A DNA stretch of 64,000 nt from Areca catechu (GCA_021397845.1 CM038048.1:29076727-29140726), one strand, 5' to 3'. Shown: positions 9,825 to 21,345, counted from the first letter of the stretch. The notes: generated by a model from the letters alone, not told the origin. Numbers and translations: made by a program.

Positions 9825-10290
9825 ATTTGCATATAATGTTTCGATCAATAGGTCTATAGGCTAGAGTCCCTTTGAAATTGTTCATGGATACAAGCCTCAC
9901 ACACCACTTGATCTGATTTCACTATTAGTCCACACACACAAGTCTCTTGATGCACTTGCATAGCATGTAAAGGACTTGCATAAAGAAATTCATGCCAAAA
10001 TAAATTTAAGTAATGAAACTTATAAGAAGTTGGCTGATTCTCAAAGGCGAGTCAAAACTTTTGTTGAGGGAGACTATGTAATGATTAGGTTAAGGCCTGA
10101 ACGGTTTCCTCCTGGAACTGTTAGAAAGTTACATGCTAGAGGAGCTGGACCATTTAGAGTGGTGAAGAGAGTAGGGTCCAATGCCTATGTGCTCGAGTTG
10201 CCTTCAGAACAAGGCATTAGCTCCACTTTCAACATTACAGACCTAGTAGAGTATAGAGAGCCAGCTGTGATTCCCAGTGAGCCTTTTTGA
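9825..10290 (+). pseudogene. Integrase C-terminal part with GPY/F module (A)
   Basis: The frame begins just after where the integrase catalytic Glu would be: FAYNVSINRS, then SPFEIVHGYKP, with stops at about 9859 and 9961. It is open from about 9964 to 10290 with HKEIHAKINLSN, FVEGDYVMIRLRPERFP, KLHARGAGPFRVVKRVG and STFNITDLVEYRE, the GPY/F DNA-binding module of gypsy integrases. The catalytic DDE core is absent. A one-base insertion near 10287 shifts the frame, and the chromodomain continues in another frame from 10277. Confidence 0.85.
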
Positions 10291-10630
10291 GCCTAATCCT
10301 GCTCTTGAGAGTGAACCCAACCCTGTGTGTCCACCAACAAACTGGCCTGTGAGGAAAGAGCAGATTGAAAAGATCCTGGATGATTTGGTTATCACTACTC
10401 GTAATCGAGGATACCAAAGATACCTAGTCCGCTGGCAAAGAAGGCCAGATTCTGATAACTCTTGGATCTCCCGAGAAGAATTACAAGAATTGGACCCAGA
10501 CCTCTTGGAGAGATACCAGAGCCAGCTTGATCCATACTCGACAGGGTCGAGTTCCTCCCACCCCGGGAGAATTGGTGCGGGCACCAGACTCAGAAGAAGA
10601 CTTCAGGGCTCCATCTGGATCTCTGATTGA
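10277..10630 (+). CDS. Chromodomain tail of chromovirus A, ending inside the 3' LTR
   Basis: The frame encodes 117 residues. Residues about 28-80 form a chromodomain: EKILDDLVITT, RGYQRYLVRWQ, SWISREEL and LERYQSQ. In chromoviruses this C-terminal domain of integrase binds chromatin and biases insertion to heterochromatin. The frame runs on across the 3' LTR start at 10573 and stops at 10628-10630 with IWISD. The same short tail is found at the LTR starts of B, C and F. The upstream GPY/F part is in a different frame because of an indel near 10287. Confidence 0.85.
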   Translation: MSLFEPNPALESEPNPVCPPTNWPVRKEQIEKILDDLVITTRNRGYQRYLVRWQRRPDSDNSWISREELQELDPDLLERYQSQLDPYSTGSSSSHPGRIGAGTRLRRRLQGSIWISD

Positions 10631-12289
10631 CATTGCCTGAAGAATTAGGATTTTCTGGTTTTGTAATAAGGGTTGACTTGGTCAACTCAATTTTAGTTTG
10701 AGTTTGTATTTCCCTGCAATTTAAATTTTGTTGAGTCATGTTGACTCAATACAAGTCCTAGTAGTGGTCTAGGTCTTCTCCAAGGTGCCACATTTTCTTC
10801 CAAGACCAAGCAAGTGGGCGCCACACTCCCAGCCACACGCCAGAGTCCAGGAGGCGCCACATCTCCATCCAGTATGCCTTGGTCCCCACACCATAAGAAA
10901 GTAGGTCCCTTCTTTCATGCGCCACTTGGGGGAGAAATCCATCAAGATACCTCAATCCAAGGAGGAGCCAACTTCTTTCCAGATTAACCCAAGCCAGGAT
11001 GGCAAGAATTTTTCTTGAAGAGAGGATCAAGGAGGTGCCCCACAATGTTCCATAAAAACCCAAGTTATAAAAGGGAAGAGAGCATGTCTTGGGGAGAAAA
11101 TCAAGGAGGCACCCAAAAGTTTCCTAAAGTGCCATAGCCATGAAAGGAAGAAGCCTAAACTTGTGGAGCAAGATTAGGAGGTGTCCAAAAGAGCCAAACC
11201 ATGAAGGGAAAATCCTTGATTCATGGAGAGATACTAGGAGACACCCCCATAACCTGCCATTTGGAGTTGATTTTCAAGTTTTCTTGGAGTTTTTGGGCTG
11301 CCCACTCATGGAAGGAGTCTTGGGAAGAGAATTTGATGCCTAAAGTGTGGGTTAGTCCTATTAGTCCCACATGGGAAGTGTATGAAATTTTATTTCTTTG
11401 TTATGTCTATATATTCAACTCTATGTAACTCTTGAAAAAATCAGATGAATGAAATCAATTTCTTTGTGAGAAACTTTGTGTTTCTCTCTTCCGCACTTGT
11501 ATTCAAGTGTTGAGCTCCGTGAGGGAGTCAATCCGGGTTCCCTAGGAACCTTGAGGAGGTGTGAGATCTCCAACCCCAAAACCCTAGCTTAGTCCACCCA
11601 TCTCTACACCACCACCAAACCCTAATTTTCCATCTACATCCCACGGCCCCTCTCTTCCACATAGAGGCCGGCCACCAGCATCCATGTTCAGATCAACTGT
11701 TTCAACTACAGAGCAAGTTCAAAGAAGAGTCAGATCAGTATCAAGATCTCCGGAACTTCTACATCCAACAATCTTCATTAAGTCCTCAGGTCAGTGTCTT
11801 TCTTTGAGGTTCTGGTTCTTTTTTTTTTTTTTTGTTCTTCTTCTTCCAGATCCTGAGTTCGAGAAGAAGGCCAACCTTGCCATAGGACTACAATCCGAGG
11901 ATCCATTGCGAAGATACCTCGTCTCCAAGGATCCTACAATCTGTTCGAGAGTGTCCTTCAATTGAAGCAACGAGAGATATCACAGTCAGGTATAAAACCT
12001 TCTCTTCTCTCTTCGTCTGTTTCTTGAAAGAGGAGTAAACCCTAGGTCTGGGGGTTTCTCAATCCCCAGCGATCCTACTTCTGAGTTACTCTGATAATCC
12101 ACTCCTTTTAATTGTGCTTTCTGTCATTTCTTAGTTTCTTTCAGCATTAGTTTATCTTTCCTTTAAGTCAAAGCCGACTTCTGAAAATAAATAAATAAAA
12201 AAAAAATACATTAATTTTAATTTACTTTTGCATCGCATCATCTTTTTGTTCTGCATCATTTTTGGTATCAGAGCTTTCGTTCTGCATCA
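10573..12289 (+). repeat. 3' LTR of chromovirus A
   Basis: It is 1717 bp, from TGGTGCGGGCACC to CTGCATCA. It is followed by TACTC (12290-12294), the right copy of the TSD. It matches 5210-6926 apart from about 40 substitutions and a few 1-3-bp indels by eye. The internal extra PBS is at 12263-12274. The purine stretch CGGGAGAA (10564-10571) before it is a weak PPT. Confidence 0.95.
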
Positions 12290-12294
12290 TACTC

Positions 12295-13497
12295 TGCAAT
12301 CTTCGACCTATCCAAATATCGGGTATCATTGCTAGATGATGACTTTGACTGGTACTGGAAGTGTTCCAGTGCTACCGGCTTAGTGTTCAAACCATGGGGT
12401 CACATACCATACATGTTTCTACCTGATCTAAAGGTTGATCGATGATTGAGAATTGTTTGGCATCACTGGGGGTCAATATGATTGACCATGATCTATGTGT
12501 CGATACTTTGAAGTGTCGACACTTTGTAGTATTGACACTTCCATGTATCGACACTTGGCTATGACGAGGATTTTTTTTTCACTAATTCAATTAGTAAATT
12601 TTGGAGGACTTATTTGTAATATGATTGCAACCTGATGGGTCAAGCCAAATGTGATTTGGCTTAGGATCAAATTGGATTTGATTTTTCATGCTCTCTTTCC
12701 TTTAAAAATATTTATATTTGAATTTTGAATTCAAATTTCAAATCTTGGCTGAAATTGGATCCAAGGTTTTTATGGAATGCATTATTTAGAAATGCAAATT
12801 TTCTCCTATTTAAATCTAGAGCTAATTTTGTTTAACCCTTAACCCTCTCCCCCAATCACTCCACCTTTAATATCTCTCTCCCTCTTCGTTGCCACTATAA
12901 ATAAGTATTATTATAGGGCCGGGAAAAGGATGATAAGCTGGGCTTTTCTAAGAGAGAAAGAAAGGGGATTCCTTAGAGTGGGGTTTTAGATAATTAGGGT
13001 TTTGGGTGTGAGCCTACCTAGCAATCAATCTAGGGTTTACGAAGAGAGAGTTGGTTTGGACCACTTCTCCTCATTATCCTCCAACAAGTTCTTCCCGATG
13101 GCTTCAAGAAAGTCTTGTAGGTCCAAGAAAGGAGAAGATTGACTTCTAGGATCCTGAGGAGCTAGCACTCCAAGGGAGTTGATTGGGATCAAGCCCTAGT
13201 GTGAACTACCCATAGAGGCCAGACACTTGTATGGCTCGACAGCTCTTCATCACCTCCATCCAATGGTTTAAAGGTAACATACCTTTTCCTTGGTCTCATG
13301 TGATCAAATCTAAAGCATGAAATTGTTACATGCTTTTCCCTTTTATTGCTTTTGGTATCCTTTGCATGCACTTTTATTATATTGGGTCCTGTAGCAGGCA
13401 AATTGGTAGATCGACTTGATTGATCTACCAAGTCTTCCACTGTTCTTTATTTTAAAATAGTTTTAAAAAACAGTCTGCTTGTACTGCTTCACTTTCA
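12295..13497 (+). mobile_element. Copia solo LTR, right part
   Basis: This continues the LTR cut at 5209: CTTCGACCTATCC, then a hairpin GGTACTGGAA..TTCCAGTGCTACC (12351-12376) matching the LTR of D. The later part has a TATA-like ACTATAAATA (about 12894) and purine-rich leader sequence and is only loosely similar to D, so it belongs to a related subfamily. The end CACTTTCA at 13497 is followed by AATTC, which pairs with AATTT before 4423. A cluster of short TGTCGACACTT-like repeats lies at about 12497-12556. No gene is seen. Confidence 0.8.
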
Positions 13498-13975
13498 AAT
13501 TCTCCATTAGTGAGATTTATAGGAGATGTGATCTAGGTAAAGGAAATGATTATCCTGACTGTAAGCATGGGATATTACCCTCAATGATCAATCACTCGGG
13601 TAGATTTTCTGGTTGTTCAGGAACCCTCGGCTTACAACACCTTTCTCAGATGACTGGGCCTTTATGCCTTCTAAGCCATTGTCTCTACTTATCACCTAAA
13701 AGTAAAATTCTTGATAATATATGGGATCGAAGAAATTCATAGAGATCAGAACTTAGCTCAACGCTACTACCATATTGAGCTTCAAAGAAAAAGAACTACT
13801 AAATATTGTGTAGTTGAAGGTTTGGATGCTTGGGATGACCTAACTGAACATTGGGAAAAGCTAGTTGAGAGCCTCATTCTTGTATCCTTGGCTAATGGAA
13901 ATCCAGAGCACACAATTAGGATTGGCTTCAACTTGGACCAGGTAACTATAGATCACCTAACCTTATTTTTGTAGG
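13498..13975 (+). pseudogene. Tat protease, C-terminal half
   Basis: The frame resumes exactly after the solo LTR: SPLVRFIGD, FLVVQEPSAYN, AIVSTYHLKVKF, GIEEIHRDQNLAQRYY. These are the flap and C-terminal parts of the Tat protease (the AYN..LG and VVSTYHL blocks). A frame to 13974 is open, then stops accumulate. Confidence 0.8.
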
Positions 13976-15330
13976 AGAATGCCAATATTTTTGCCTAGGA
14001 ATCCACAGATATGCTGGGCATCGACTCCTCAATGATGGTACACTAGTTGAAGGTAGATCCCAAGCACCGACCAGTCAAGCAAGAAAAATGGAGCTTCACG
14101 ATCGAGTGCCAAAATGCTATTGTCGAGGAGGTTAACAAATTGCTTGATACTAGCTTCATTCAAGAAACCATTATACGGAATGAATCGCTAACCTAGATAT
14201 GGTGATAAAGGTAAATGGCAAGTACTGAATTTGCATAGACTTTATGGGTCTCAATAAAGCATGCTTAAAAGATGGCTACCCATTGCCATGAATCGATTAG
14301 ATGATCGTTGTGACCTTGGGTTATGATCTTTTAGCTTCATGGATGCCTTCTTTAGATATAACCAAATTCGGATGGTCCCAAAAGACGAAGATAAAACTGC
14401 TTTTATTACTGATTGAGGCCTCTTTTACTATAAGGTTATGCCATTTGGATTAAAGAATGCAAGCGCTACTTATCAATGCTTGGTGAACAAGGTCTTTAAA
14501 GACCATATGGGATAAACAACATACTCGTGAAAAGCAAAGTCTCTAGAACCCATATCGAAGACCTACGGGAGACTTTTAGCACCCTCTAGAAGTATCAAAT
14601 GAAGTTGAACCCTATCAAAGGCACCTTCGGAGTGACTTCAGGTAAATTATTAGATTTCATGGTTTCCAATAGAGGGTGGAAGTTTATATGAAGGAAATCA
14701 AGGCCGTCTATGATATAAGCTTGCCAGAGATGGTCAGAGATGTCTAGCACCTCACTAGGAGAATTATGGTCCTCAATAGATTTATCTCCAAATCAATTAA
14801 GCACTCCCTCTAGTTCTTCCTTACTTTAAAGCACTTGAAGGAATTTTGGTGGATGGAAGAATACTAGAAAGTTTTTGATAATCTTAAGAATTACCTCAGC
14901 TCCCCACACTATTGGGAAGATCAGATCCTGGCGAAGAGTTATTCCTTTATTTGGCAACTTCTCTCTCGATTTTGAGTGCAGTGTTGATCCAAGAGAGGGA
15001 TAGGATTCAAAATCCCATTTACTATGTTAGCAAAAATTTAAGAAATATGAAGACCTAGTATTCCAAGCTGGAGAAGCTGGTATACACTTTCCTTATTATT
15101 GCTCGAAAGCTCCATCCATATTTTTAGGCTCATACCATTATCTTGATAACCAATCAGCCCATGAAGAATATTCTCCATCAACCAAACATGTCTGGATGTA
15201 TCACCAAATGGGCGATCAAGCTCTTGGAGTTTGATATCAAATATTAGCCCTGACCATCAATCAAAGCCAAAATACTTGCTAACTTCCAAGCCAAATGTAC
15301 TATTCCTAATGAGCCAATAGAGCTAGAAGT
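13976..15330 (+). pseudogene. Tat reverse transcriptase, broken
   Basis: RT blocks are recognisable in order. They include LKVDPKHRPVKQ and EEVNKLLDTSFIQE (about 14047-14170), MDAFFRYNQIRMVPKDEDKT (14339-14400), and KVMPFGLKNASATYQ (about 14433-14480). The RT connection region follows to about 15290 (YYVSKNL, EKLVYTFLIIARKLHPYF). The catalytic YVDD segment is missing: the sequence goes from DHMG (14501-14512) to ILVKSK (about 14521) with the intervening codons lost. Many stops and frameshifts are present. It is non-functional. Confidence 0.85.
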
Positions 15331-15870
15331 AATGGAGCCATCAGAGCTGACATCGGATACCCTTCCAATCCCAAATAATACCTAAGATATATATGTGGAT
15401 AGATCATCCAACCTTGAAGGATCATGGATGGGAGTGGTTATTGTCAACCCTAAAAGAATCATTGTCAAGCATGGTCTACACCTTGAATTCCTCGCAACCA
15501 ATAATAAGGCTGAGTATAAGCTTTGACAGCTGGGCTCAATATCATCAAAGAATTGGGAGTGCAAGATTTGAGAGTCTATAGTGACTCTTAATTGGTTGTC
15601 AGCCATGTCAAAGGTGACTCCGAGGCTTGGAAGGGAAATATGATCAAATATCTCCAAAAGGTCAAGAAACTAATTAGTAACCTCCATAATTTTGAGATTC
15701 AATAGATTCCAAGAGAAGATAACTCCCGAGTAGACTTGCTAGCCATAGTAACCACTACCCTTATAGCACTTCCTCAAGGGGCCTACTTCCAATAAATCAA
15801 AAAATTGATCACCAAAGAATCATCAAAAGTCATGCAGCTTGATGATGAACCGTGCTAGATCAATCCACTA
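15331..15870 (+). pseudogene. Tat RNase H, broken
   Basis: The frame gives IYVDRSSNLEGSWMGVVIV and LEFLATNNKAEY (about 15388-15520), then GVQDLRVYSDS, LVVSHVKGDSEAW and IPREDNSRVDLLA. These match the plant-type RNase H that follows RT in Tat elements, including the first and later Asp and the AEY block. Stops and frameshifts break it. Confidence 0.8.
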
Positions 15871-17110
15871 ACCAACTTCTTGAAGAACGATTGACTCCTT
15901 GTAGATCGGAAAAAAGCCCACAAGATCAAGTATAGATCCTCCAAATACTTGGTGCATGAGGGAAGACTCTACAAATGATCATTCTCTTGGTCCCTCCTTA
16001 GATACTTGTGGCCCTCTGAGATGAAATTTGTGCTGAGAGAAGTTCATGAAGGGATCTGTGGAGATCATTTTATAAAAAGAGCATTAACCTATAAGTTATC
16101 CGATAAGATTATTATTGGCCGACCATGTAGTAGGATGCTGTTAGATTCGTCTTGAAATGTGATGCTTATTAAAGAAATGCAAACATTCAACATCTCTCAA
16201 CAATGTTAATCACTTCTATATGCATCTCATGGCCATTCACATAATAGAGGATGGATATCCTTGGTCCATTCCCTCCATCTTCAGAACAATGCAAGTTCTT
16301 GAGAGTTGTTGTTGACACTTCACTAAACGGGTAGAGGCATAGCCATTAGCCTGCATCACCAAGTCAAAAGTAATAGATTTTATATGAAGGGCTATCATCT
16401 ACTATTTCGGCATCCTCCGGGTATTGATCACCAACAATGGACAATAGTTCATTGGTACTCAGTTCAAAGAATTTTGCGAAGACCAAGAAATTTTATACCA
16501 CCTCACTTCGTTGGTGCATCCCCAAGCTAACAAAGAAGCAAAGTTACAAATCGGGTTGTCCTCCAAGGGATTAAAAAGAGGCTCAATAAAGCTAAAGGAT
16601 TATGGATCGATGAGCTCTATTATATACTTTGGGCATACTAAATGACACTAATGCTTTCGATGGAAGAAACACCATTCATCTTAGCTTTTGGGATTAAAAT
16701 GGTGATACCCATCAAAATATGAGTACCGTCAGCATAGGTCACAAACTATAACGAGCAAACCAAGTCAAAAAGGTGACTCCCAAACCTGGACCTAATAGAT
16801 GAGGTTTGGGAGGGAGCACACATCAAGATGGCAGCATTCTGGTACAAAATTGCTTGTTATTTCAATAACAAGGTTCAGGATAAGGCCTTTTAAGGTTGGT
16901 GATCTAATGCTACGATGAGCAAAAATTTTCCAACCTAGTCAAAGGGGCAAGCTCTCACCAAATTGGAAAGGGCACTACTAGGTGGAGGAAATCATCAAGC
17001 CTGAAACCTATCGACTAAGGCAATTGGGTGGAACCCCCTACTCCAGCCATGAAACTCCAAGAATTTATTGATCTATCATCAGTAGTGTGCCCCTCTTCTA
17101 CTAAATAGTG
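15871..17110 (+). pseudogene. Tat integrase, broken, with altered catalytic residue
   Basis: Visible blocks are VHEGICGDHF (about 16040-16070, zinc-binding N-terminal domain), VLITNNGQ (16421-16444, where the family has an Asp in DNG), HPQAN (16519 onward), ETPFILAFGIKMVIPI (about 16664-16710), and the C-terminal NNKVQDKAF region near 16866-16890. The AAC codon at 16433-16435 replaces the second catalytic Asp, a G-to-A change. Multiple stops are present. Tat elements lack a chromodomain, and none is seen. Confidence 0.8.
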
Positions 17111-17344
17111 GTTCTTTTTCCTATCTATGGTTATAATAAAAGGTTTTCTTTGATGAAAGTCCCCTAAGTGAGAGTTATGTAGGCCAAATGAGATCCAAAA
17201 AACTCATCTGGGATAATGTATAGTTGAAAGCTAAGCCACCCGTAGGGTTGAGATCCCATACCGAGGGCCTTAGAAGTCCATTGGCCTAAGGAATTCCTTA
17301 TTAAAAGATCAACATGGACTCTCGATTTACCTAATATTATAATC

Positions 17345-17880
17345 AAACGCCAACAGGCTCTTACGATCAAAAGTATTATAATTGGAAACCCATAGGCTAA
17401 CAGGCTCTTATGATCAGAAGCTAACAGGCTCTTATGATCGGAAGCATTATGATAAAAACCCTATAGGCTCCAGTGATCATGAAGATTACGATTGAGATCC
17501 CATAGGCTCCAATGATCATAAAGATTATGATTAGGAGCCCATAGGCTCTAGTGGTTAGGAAGATTATGATCGAAAGCCTATAGGCTCTAGTGATCAGGAA
17601 AATTATAATCAAGAGCCCATAGGCTCTAGCAATCGAGAAAGATTATGATCAAGAGCGCATAGGCTCTAGCGGTCTAGAAGATTTTGATCAAGAGTCCATA
17701 GGCTCCAGCAATCAAAAAGATTACAATTAGGAGACCATAGGCTCCAACGGTCAAGAAGATTATGATCGGGAGCCCATAGGCTCCAACGGTCAAGAAGATT
17801 ATGATCGGGAGCCCATAGGCTCCAATGATCAACAAGATTACAATCGAAAGCCATAAGCTCTAAAGATCAGAAATATTATG
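17345..17880 (+). repeat. Tandem array of about 39-bp units in the Tat 3' region
   Basis: Units contain GAGCCCATAGGCTC and GGTCAAGAAGATTATGATCG; neighbouring ATAGGCT motifs are 39 bp apart (for example 17463 and 17502, or GATCGGG at 17764 and 17803). There are about 13 copies. A palindromic GAGCC.ATAGGCTC core recurs in each. Tandem repeats between pol and the 3' LTR are typical of the Tat/Ogre/Retand group. Between 17110 and 17345 I see no gene. Confidence 0.85.
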
Positions 17881-19154
17881 ATTGGATTTCCATAGCTTAA
17901 TGATATTGGAAAGATCATGATCAAAGATATTGAGATCGATGGCTCGAACCTCTATAATTTACCCAAATACAACTAAAGATGTTATCATGCAATGTGAAGT
18001 AAACAAGCAATACAAGAAATAGTTGATAAATGCAATAAAAAGTGCGAAAATGTCAGAAGTTTTTCATTGATAGAAACTAGATTACACACGTATAGCCTCG
18101 CGGCTAGATTACATGGGTTAGAGCCTCTTGGGTGATAACATTACTCCTTAGGCTTTTAAAGTACAGAAAAAATAGTAGTGCCTGTCGAAGGACTAGATAT
18201 CTCCTAAAATCTTGAGCTCTTCTATATAGTTAGGATCGCCTTCTGAGCGATCAAGTGCACAATGGCCCTTGATAGGATAACTAGAAAGATAGGAATTGAC
18301 TGAGGGCATGGGCATAGCACTCCTCCAGAAAAAATTCTGTGTAATAAAGAGAAAACCTGGTTTCCCTAATGTGGAGGATGGGATGGAAGCGAGGCCGAAA
18401 GCAGCATTCAGTGAAGTAGCTCTCTACTAGAAGAAGAAAGCTTACATGCATGATGAAGACCGAATGTAAAATTAGGAAACTATCTCCAATTCATCCTTGA
18501 GTTGTTACCACCACTTGCAAACTCTAGTAAAAGCTCCTAATCTACTTTTCTAGTGAAGCAGAGTTGCCCCCTGTAGAAGGCTTGGATGAAGTTGTGCAAA
18601 GCCTGAGCCCCTCGACTCATATTAAGTTCACCAGTTGGTTGTAGTTATAGTGATGCAGATTGATAGCTAGCCATTAAGTCCACCAACTGACTGCAACGGT
18701 GGTGGTCTAGTAATGATGCCAAATGCCCATGAAATCTTCCTCTTGGAGAGAACCCCTCCTTCAAAAAGAGTAGTCCCACAATCCCAGCACCTCTGCCAAA
18801 GGCCAACTGTAATGACCCATTGGAGGTTTTTGATAGCATGGTGGCAAGAAAGAGTTATGGAGGCTTGATGCCCCCTGGTTATCATTTTGTAGTAAGCCTG
18901 ATGGGAGACCTACCACTCACATGCCCAACCAAAACCTAGCAAGCATTGCCCTCTTAGAAAATGAGTATCACTAGGAAAGAATGAAACGTAGTGATGGTTC
19001 TCCCATCCTCATCTCTTTATGAATTGCATATTGAAGACATGTCTCGATTAAAGCATGACAGGTCAAAGCTCCTCAAAAATTAGCTATCATTACAAGTGGT
19101 GCTTCTCAATGAATGGAGATTCTCAAAGGTTGAAAAAATTAAGGCACCCTTTAA
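17881..19154. other. Tat 3' non-coding region, no gene recognised
   Basis: This is unique sequence between the two tandem arrays. Short open frames exist on the minus strand (18645-18839 and 18667-18885), but they overlap in different frames and show no motif. Some Tat elements carry an antisense ORF in this position; I cannot show one here. Confidence 0.5.
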
Positions 19155-21345
19155 GTAATCAATGTCCATTAGCTCTAAGTGATCAAGTAGCACTCGATCA
19201 GAGCCCTTAGGTGAGCAATGCCCATTGGCTCTAGGCAACTGAGTAATACTCAGTATGAACCCTCAAGTAATCAACACCCATTGGTTCTAAGTGATCCAGA
19301 AGTACACGATCAGAGCCCTCAGATGATTAATACCTATTGGCTCTAAGTGATCGAGTAGCGCTTGATTAGAGTCTTTAGGTGATCAATGCCCATTAGTTCC
19401 AAGTGATCGACTAGTGCTCGGTTAGAGTCCTCAAGGGATCAATGTCCATTGGCTTCAAGTAACCGGATAGCACTCGGTCATAGCCCTCAGGTGATCAATG
19501 CTCATTGGCTTTAAGTAACCGGGTAGTGCTCGGTCAAAGTCCTCAAGTGATCAATATCCATTGGCTCTAAGTGATCGGGTAGTACTTAGTTAAAGCCCTT
19601 AGATGATTAACATCCATTGGCTCCAAGTGATTGGATAATACTCAATCAGAGTCCTCAGGTGATCAACATCCTTTGACTCCAAGTAACCGCGTAGTGCTCA
19701 GTCAAAGCCCTCTGGTGATCAATGCACATTGGCTCCAAGTAATTGGATAGCGCTTGATCAGAGCCCTTAGAAGATCAATGTCTAATGGCTCCAAGTGACC
19801 GGGTAGTGCTCGATCAGAGATCTCAGGCGATCAATGCCTATTGGCTTCAAGTGATCAAGTAGCGCTCGATCAGAATCCTAAGACAATCAATGTCCATTGG
19901 CTCCAAGTGATCGAGTAGCACTCAGTAAGAGCCCTCAAGCAATCAATGCTCATTGGCTCCAAGTGATCGAGGGCTAGAGCCCTCAGGCGATCAATGCCTA
20001 TTCACTCCAAGTGATATAGTAGTGCTCGATCAGAGCCCTCAAGTGATCAACACCCCTTGGCTCCAAGTGACCGAGTAGTACTCGATTAAAGCCCTCAGGT
20101 GATCAATGCCCGTTAGTGACAAGTGATAAAGTAGTGCTCGCTTGGAGTCCTTAGAAAATCAACATCCATCGGTTCCAAGTGACCAAGTAGCACTTAGTCA
20201 AAGTCTTGAGGTGATTAATGCCCATTGGCTCCATGTGACCTAGCAGTGCTTGGTCAAAGCTCTCAAGTAATCAATGCCCATTGACTCTAAGTGATCGGGT
20301 AGCGCTCAGTCAAAGTCCTTAGGTGATCAATGCCCATTGGCTCCAAGTGACTAGGTTGTACTCAATCAGAGCCATCAAGTAATTAACACCCATTGCTTCT
20401 AAGTGACCGGGTTATGCTTAGTCATAGCTCTCAGGTGTTCAACATCCATTGACTCTAAGTGATCGAGTAGCACTCGATCAAAGCTCTCAAGCGATCAATG
20501 CCCATTATCTCCAAGTGATTGAGTAGCACTCAGTCAGAACCCTCAGATGATCAATGGCCATTGGTTTCAAGTGATCGGGTTGTGCTCAAATAGAGTCCTC
20601 AAGTGATCAACACCCATAAGCTCCAAGTAACTAGGTAGTGCTCAGTCAAAGCCCTCAAGCAATCAACACCCTTTGGCTCCAAGGGACCAGGTAGTGCTCA
20701 TTAGAGCCCTCAGGTAATCAACATTTTTTTGCTCCAAGTGATGAGTAGTACTCGGCAAATCCCTCAAGTGATCAACATCCATTAGCTCCAAGTGATCGAG
20801 TAGTGCTCGGTTTGAGCTCTCATGCAACTAACACCTATTGGTTCCAAGTGACCAGGTAGCACTCGGTTAGAGCCCTTAAATAATCAACACCTATTAGCTC
20901 CAAGTGACTGAGTAGTGCTCGGTTAGAGCCTTTAGATGATCAACACCTATTGGCTCCAAGTAATCGAGCAACGCTCGGTCAGAGCCCTCAAGTGATCAAT
21001 ATCCATTGGCTCCAAGTGATCGAGTAATACTCGATCAAAGCCCTCAAGCGACCAATGCCTATTGGCTCTAAGTAACTAAGTAGTGCTCAGTCAGAGCCCT
21101 TAGGTGATCAATGCCTATTGGTTCCAAGTGATTGAGTAGCATTCAGTCAGACCTCTTAGGTGATCAATATCTATTGGCTTCAAGTGACCAAGTAGCACTC
21201 AGATAGAGCCCTCAGGTGAGCAATGCTCATTGGCTCCATGTGACCGAGTAGCACTCGGTCAGAGCCCTCAAGTGATCGACACCCATGGACTCCAAGTGAT
21301 CAGGTAGTGCTTAGTCAGAGCCCTAAGACGATCAATATCCATTGG
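19155..21345 (+). repeat. Satellite-like tandem array of about 57-bp units, about 38 copies
   Basis: Each unit reads approximately ATCAATGCCCATTGGCTCC, AAGTGATCGAGTAGTGCTC, GGTCAGAGCCCTCAGGTG. Successive ATTGGCT motifs are 57 bp apart (for example 21004 and 21061). Units differ at many positions and a few are shortened, so the array is old or not recently homogenised. It belongs to the 3' non-coding region of the Tat element and shares a GTGCTCGGTCAGA-GCCCT core with the 89-bp array at the left. Confidence 0.92.

Larger units (their letters stand above)
5210..12289 (+). mobile_element. Chromovirus A: complete non-autonomous Ty3/gypsy element, 7.08 kb
   Basis: Two LTRs of 1717 bp each flank a 3.6-kb interior, with a perfect 5-bp TSD. 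The order is LTR, PBS, leader, gag, acidic segment, a stretch of unknown origin, tail of integrase, GPY/F module, chromodomain, LTR. No reverse transcriptase, RNase H, integrase catalytic core or recognisable protease is present. The LTRs differ at about 40 positions by eye (roughly 2-3%), so the insertion is fairly young. The related pair B/C (47640-56674) shares the missing pol and the same replacement segment, so this is a propagated non-autonomous family. Proteins would have to come from an autonomous chromovirus (inference). Confidence 0.93.

Noticed and set aside
16910..17110. Chromodomain at the end of Tat integrase
   Set aside because: Only GPY-like and terminal Tat integrase remnants are visible; the YLVRW..SW pattern seen in A-C is absent.
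19155..21345. CRISPR array
   Set aside because: The 57-bp units are contiguous with no unique spacers, diverge from each other, and lie in the 3' region of a plant retrotransposon.
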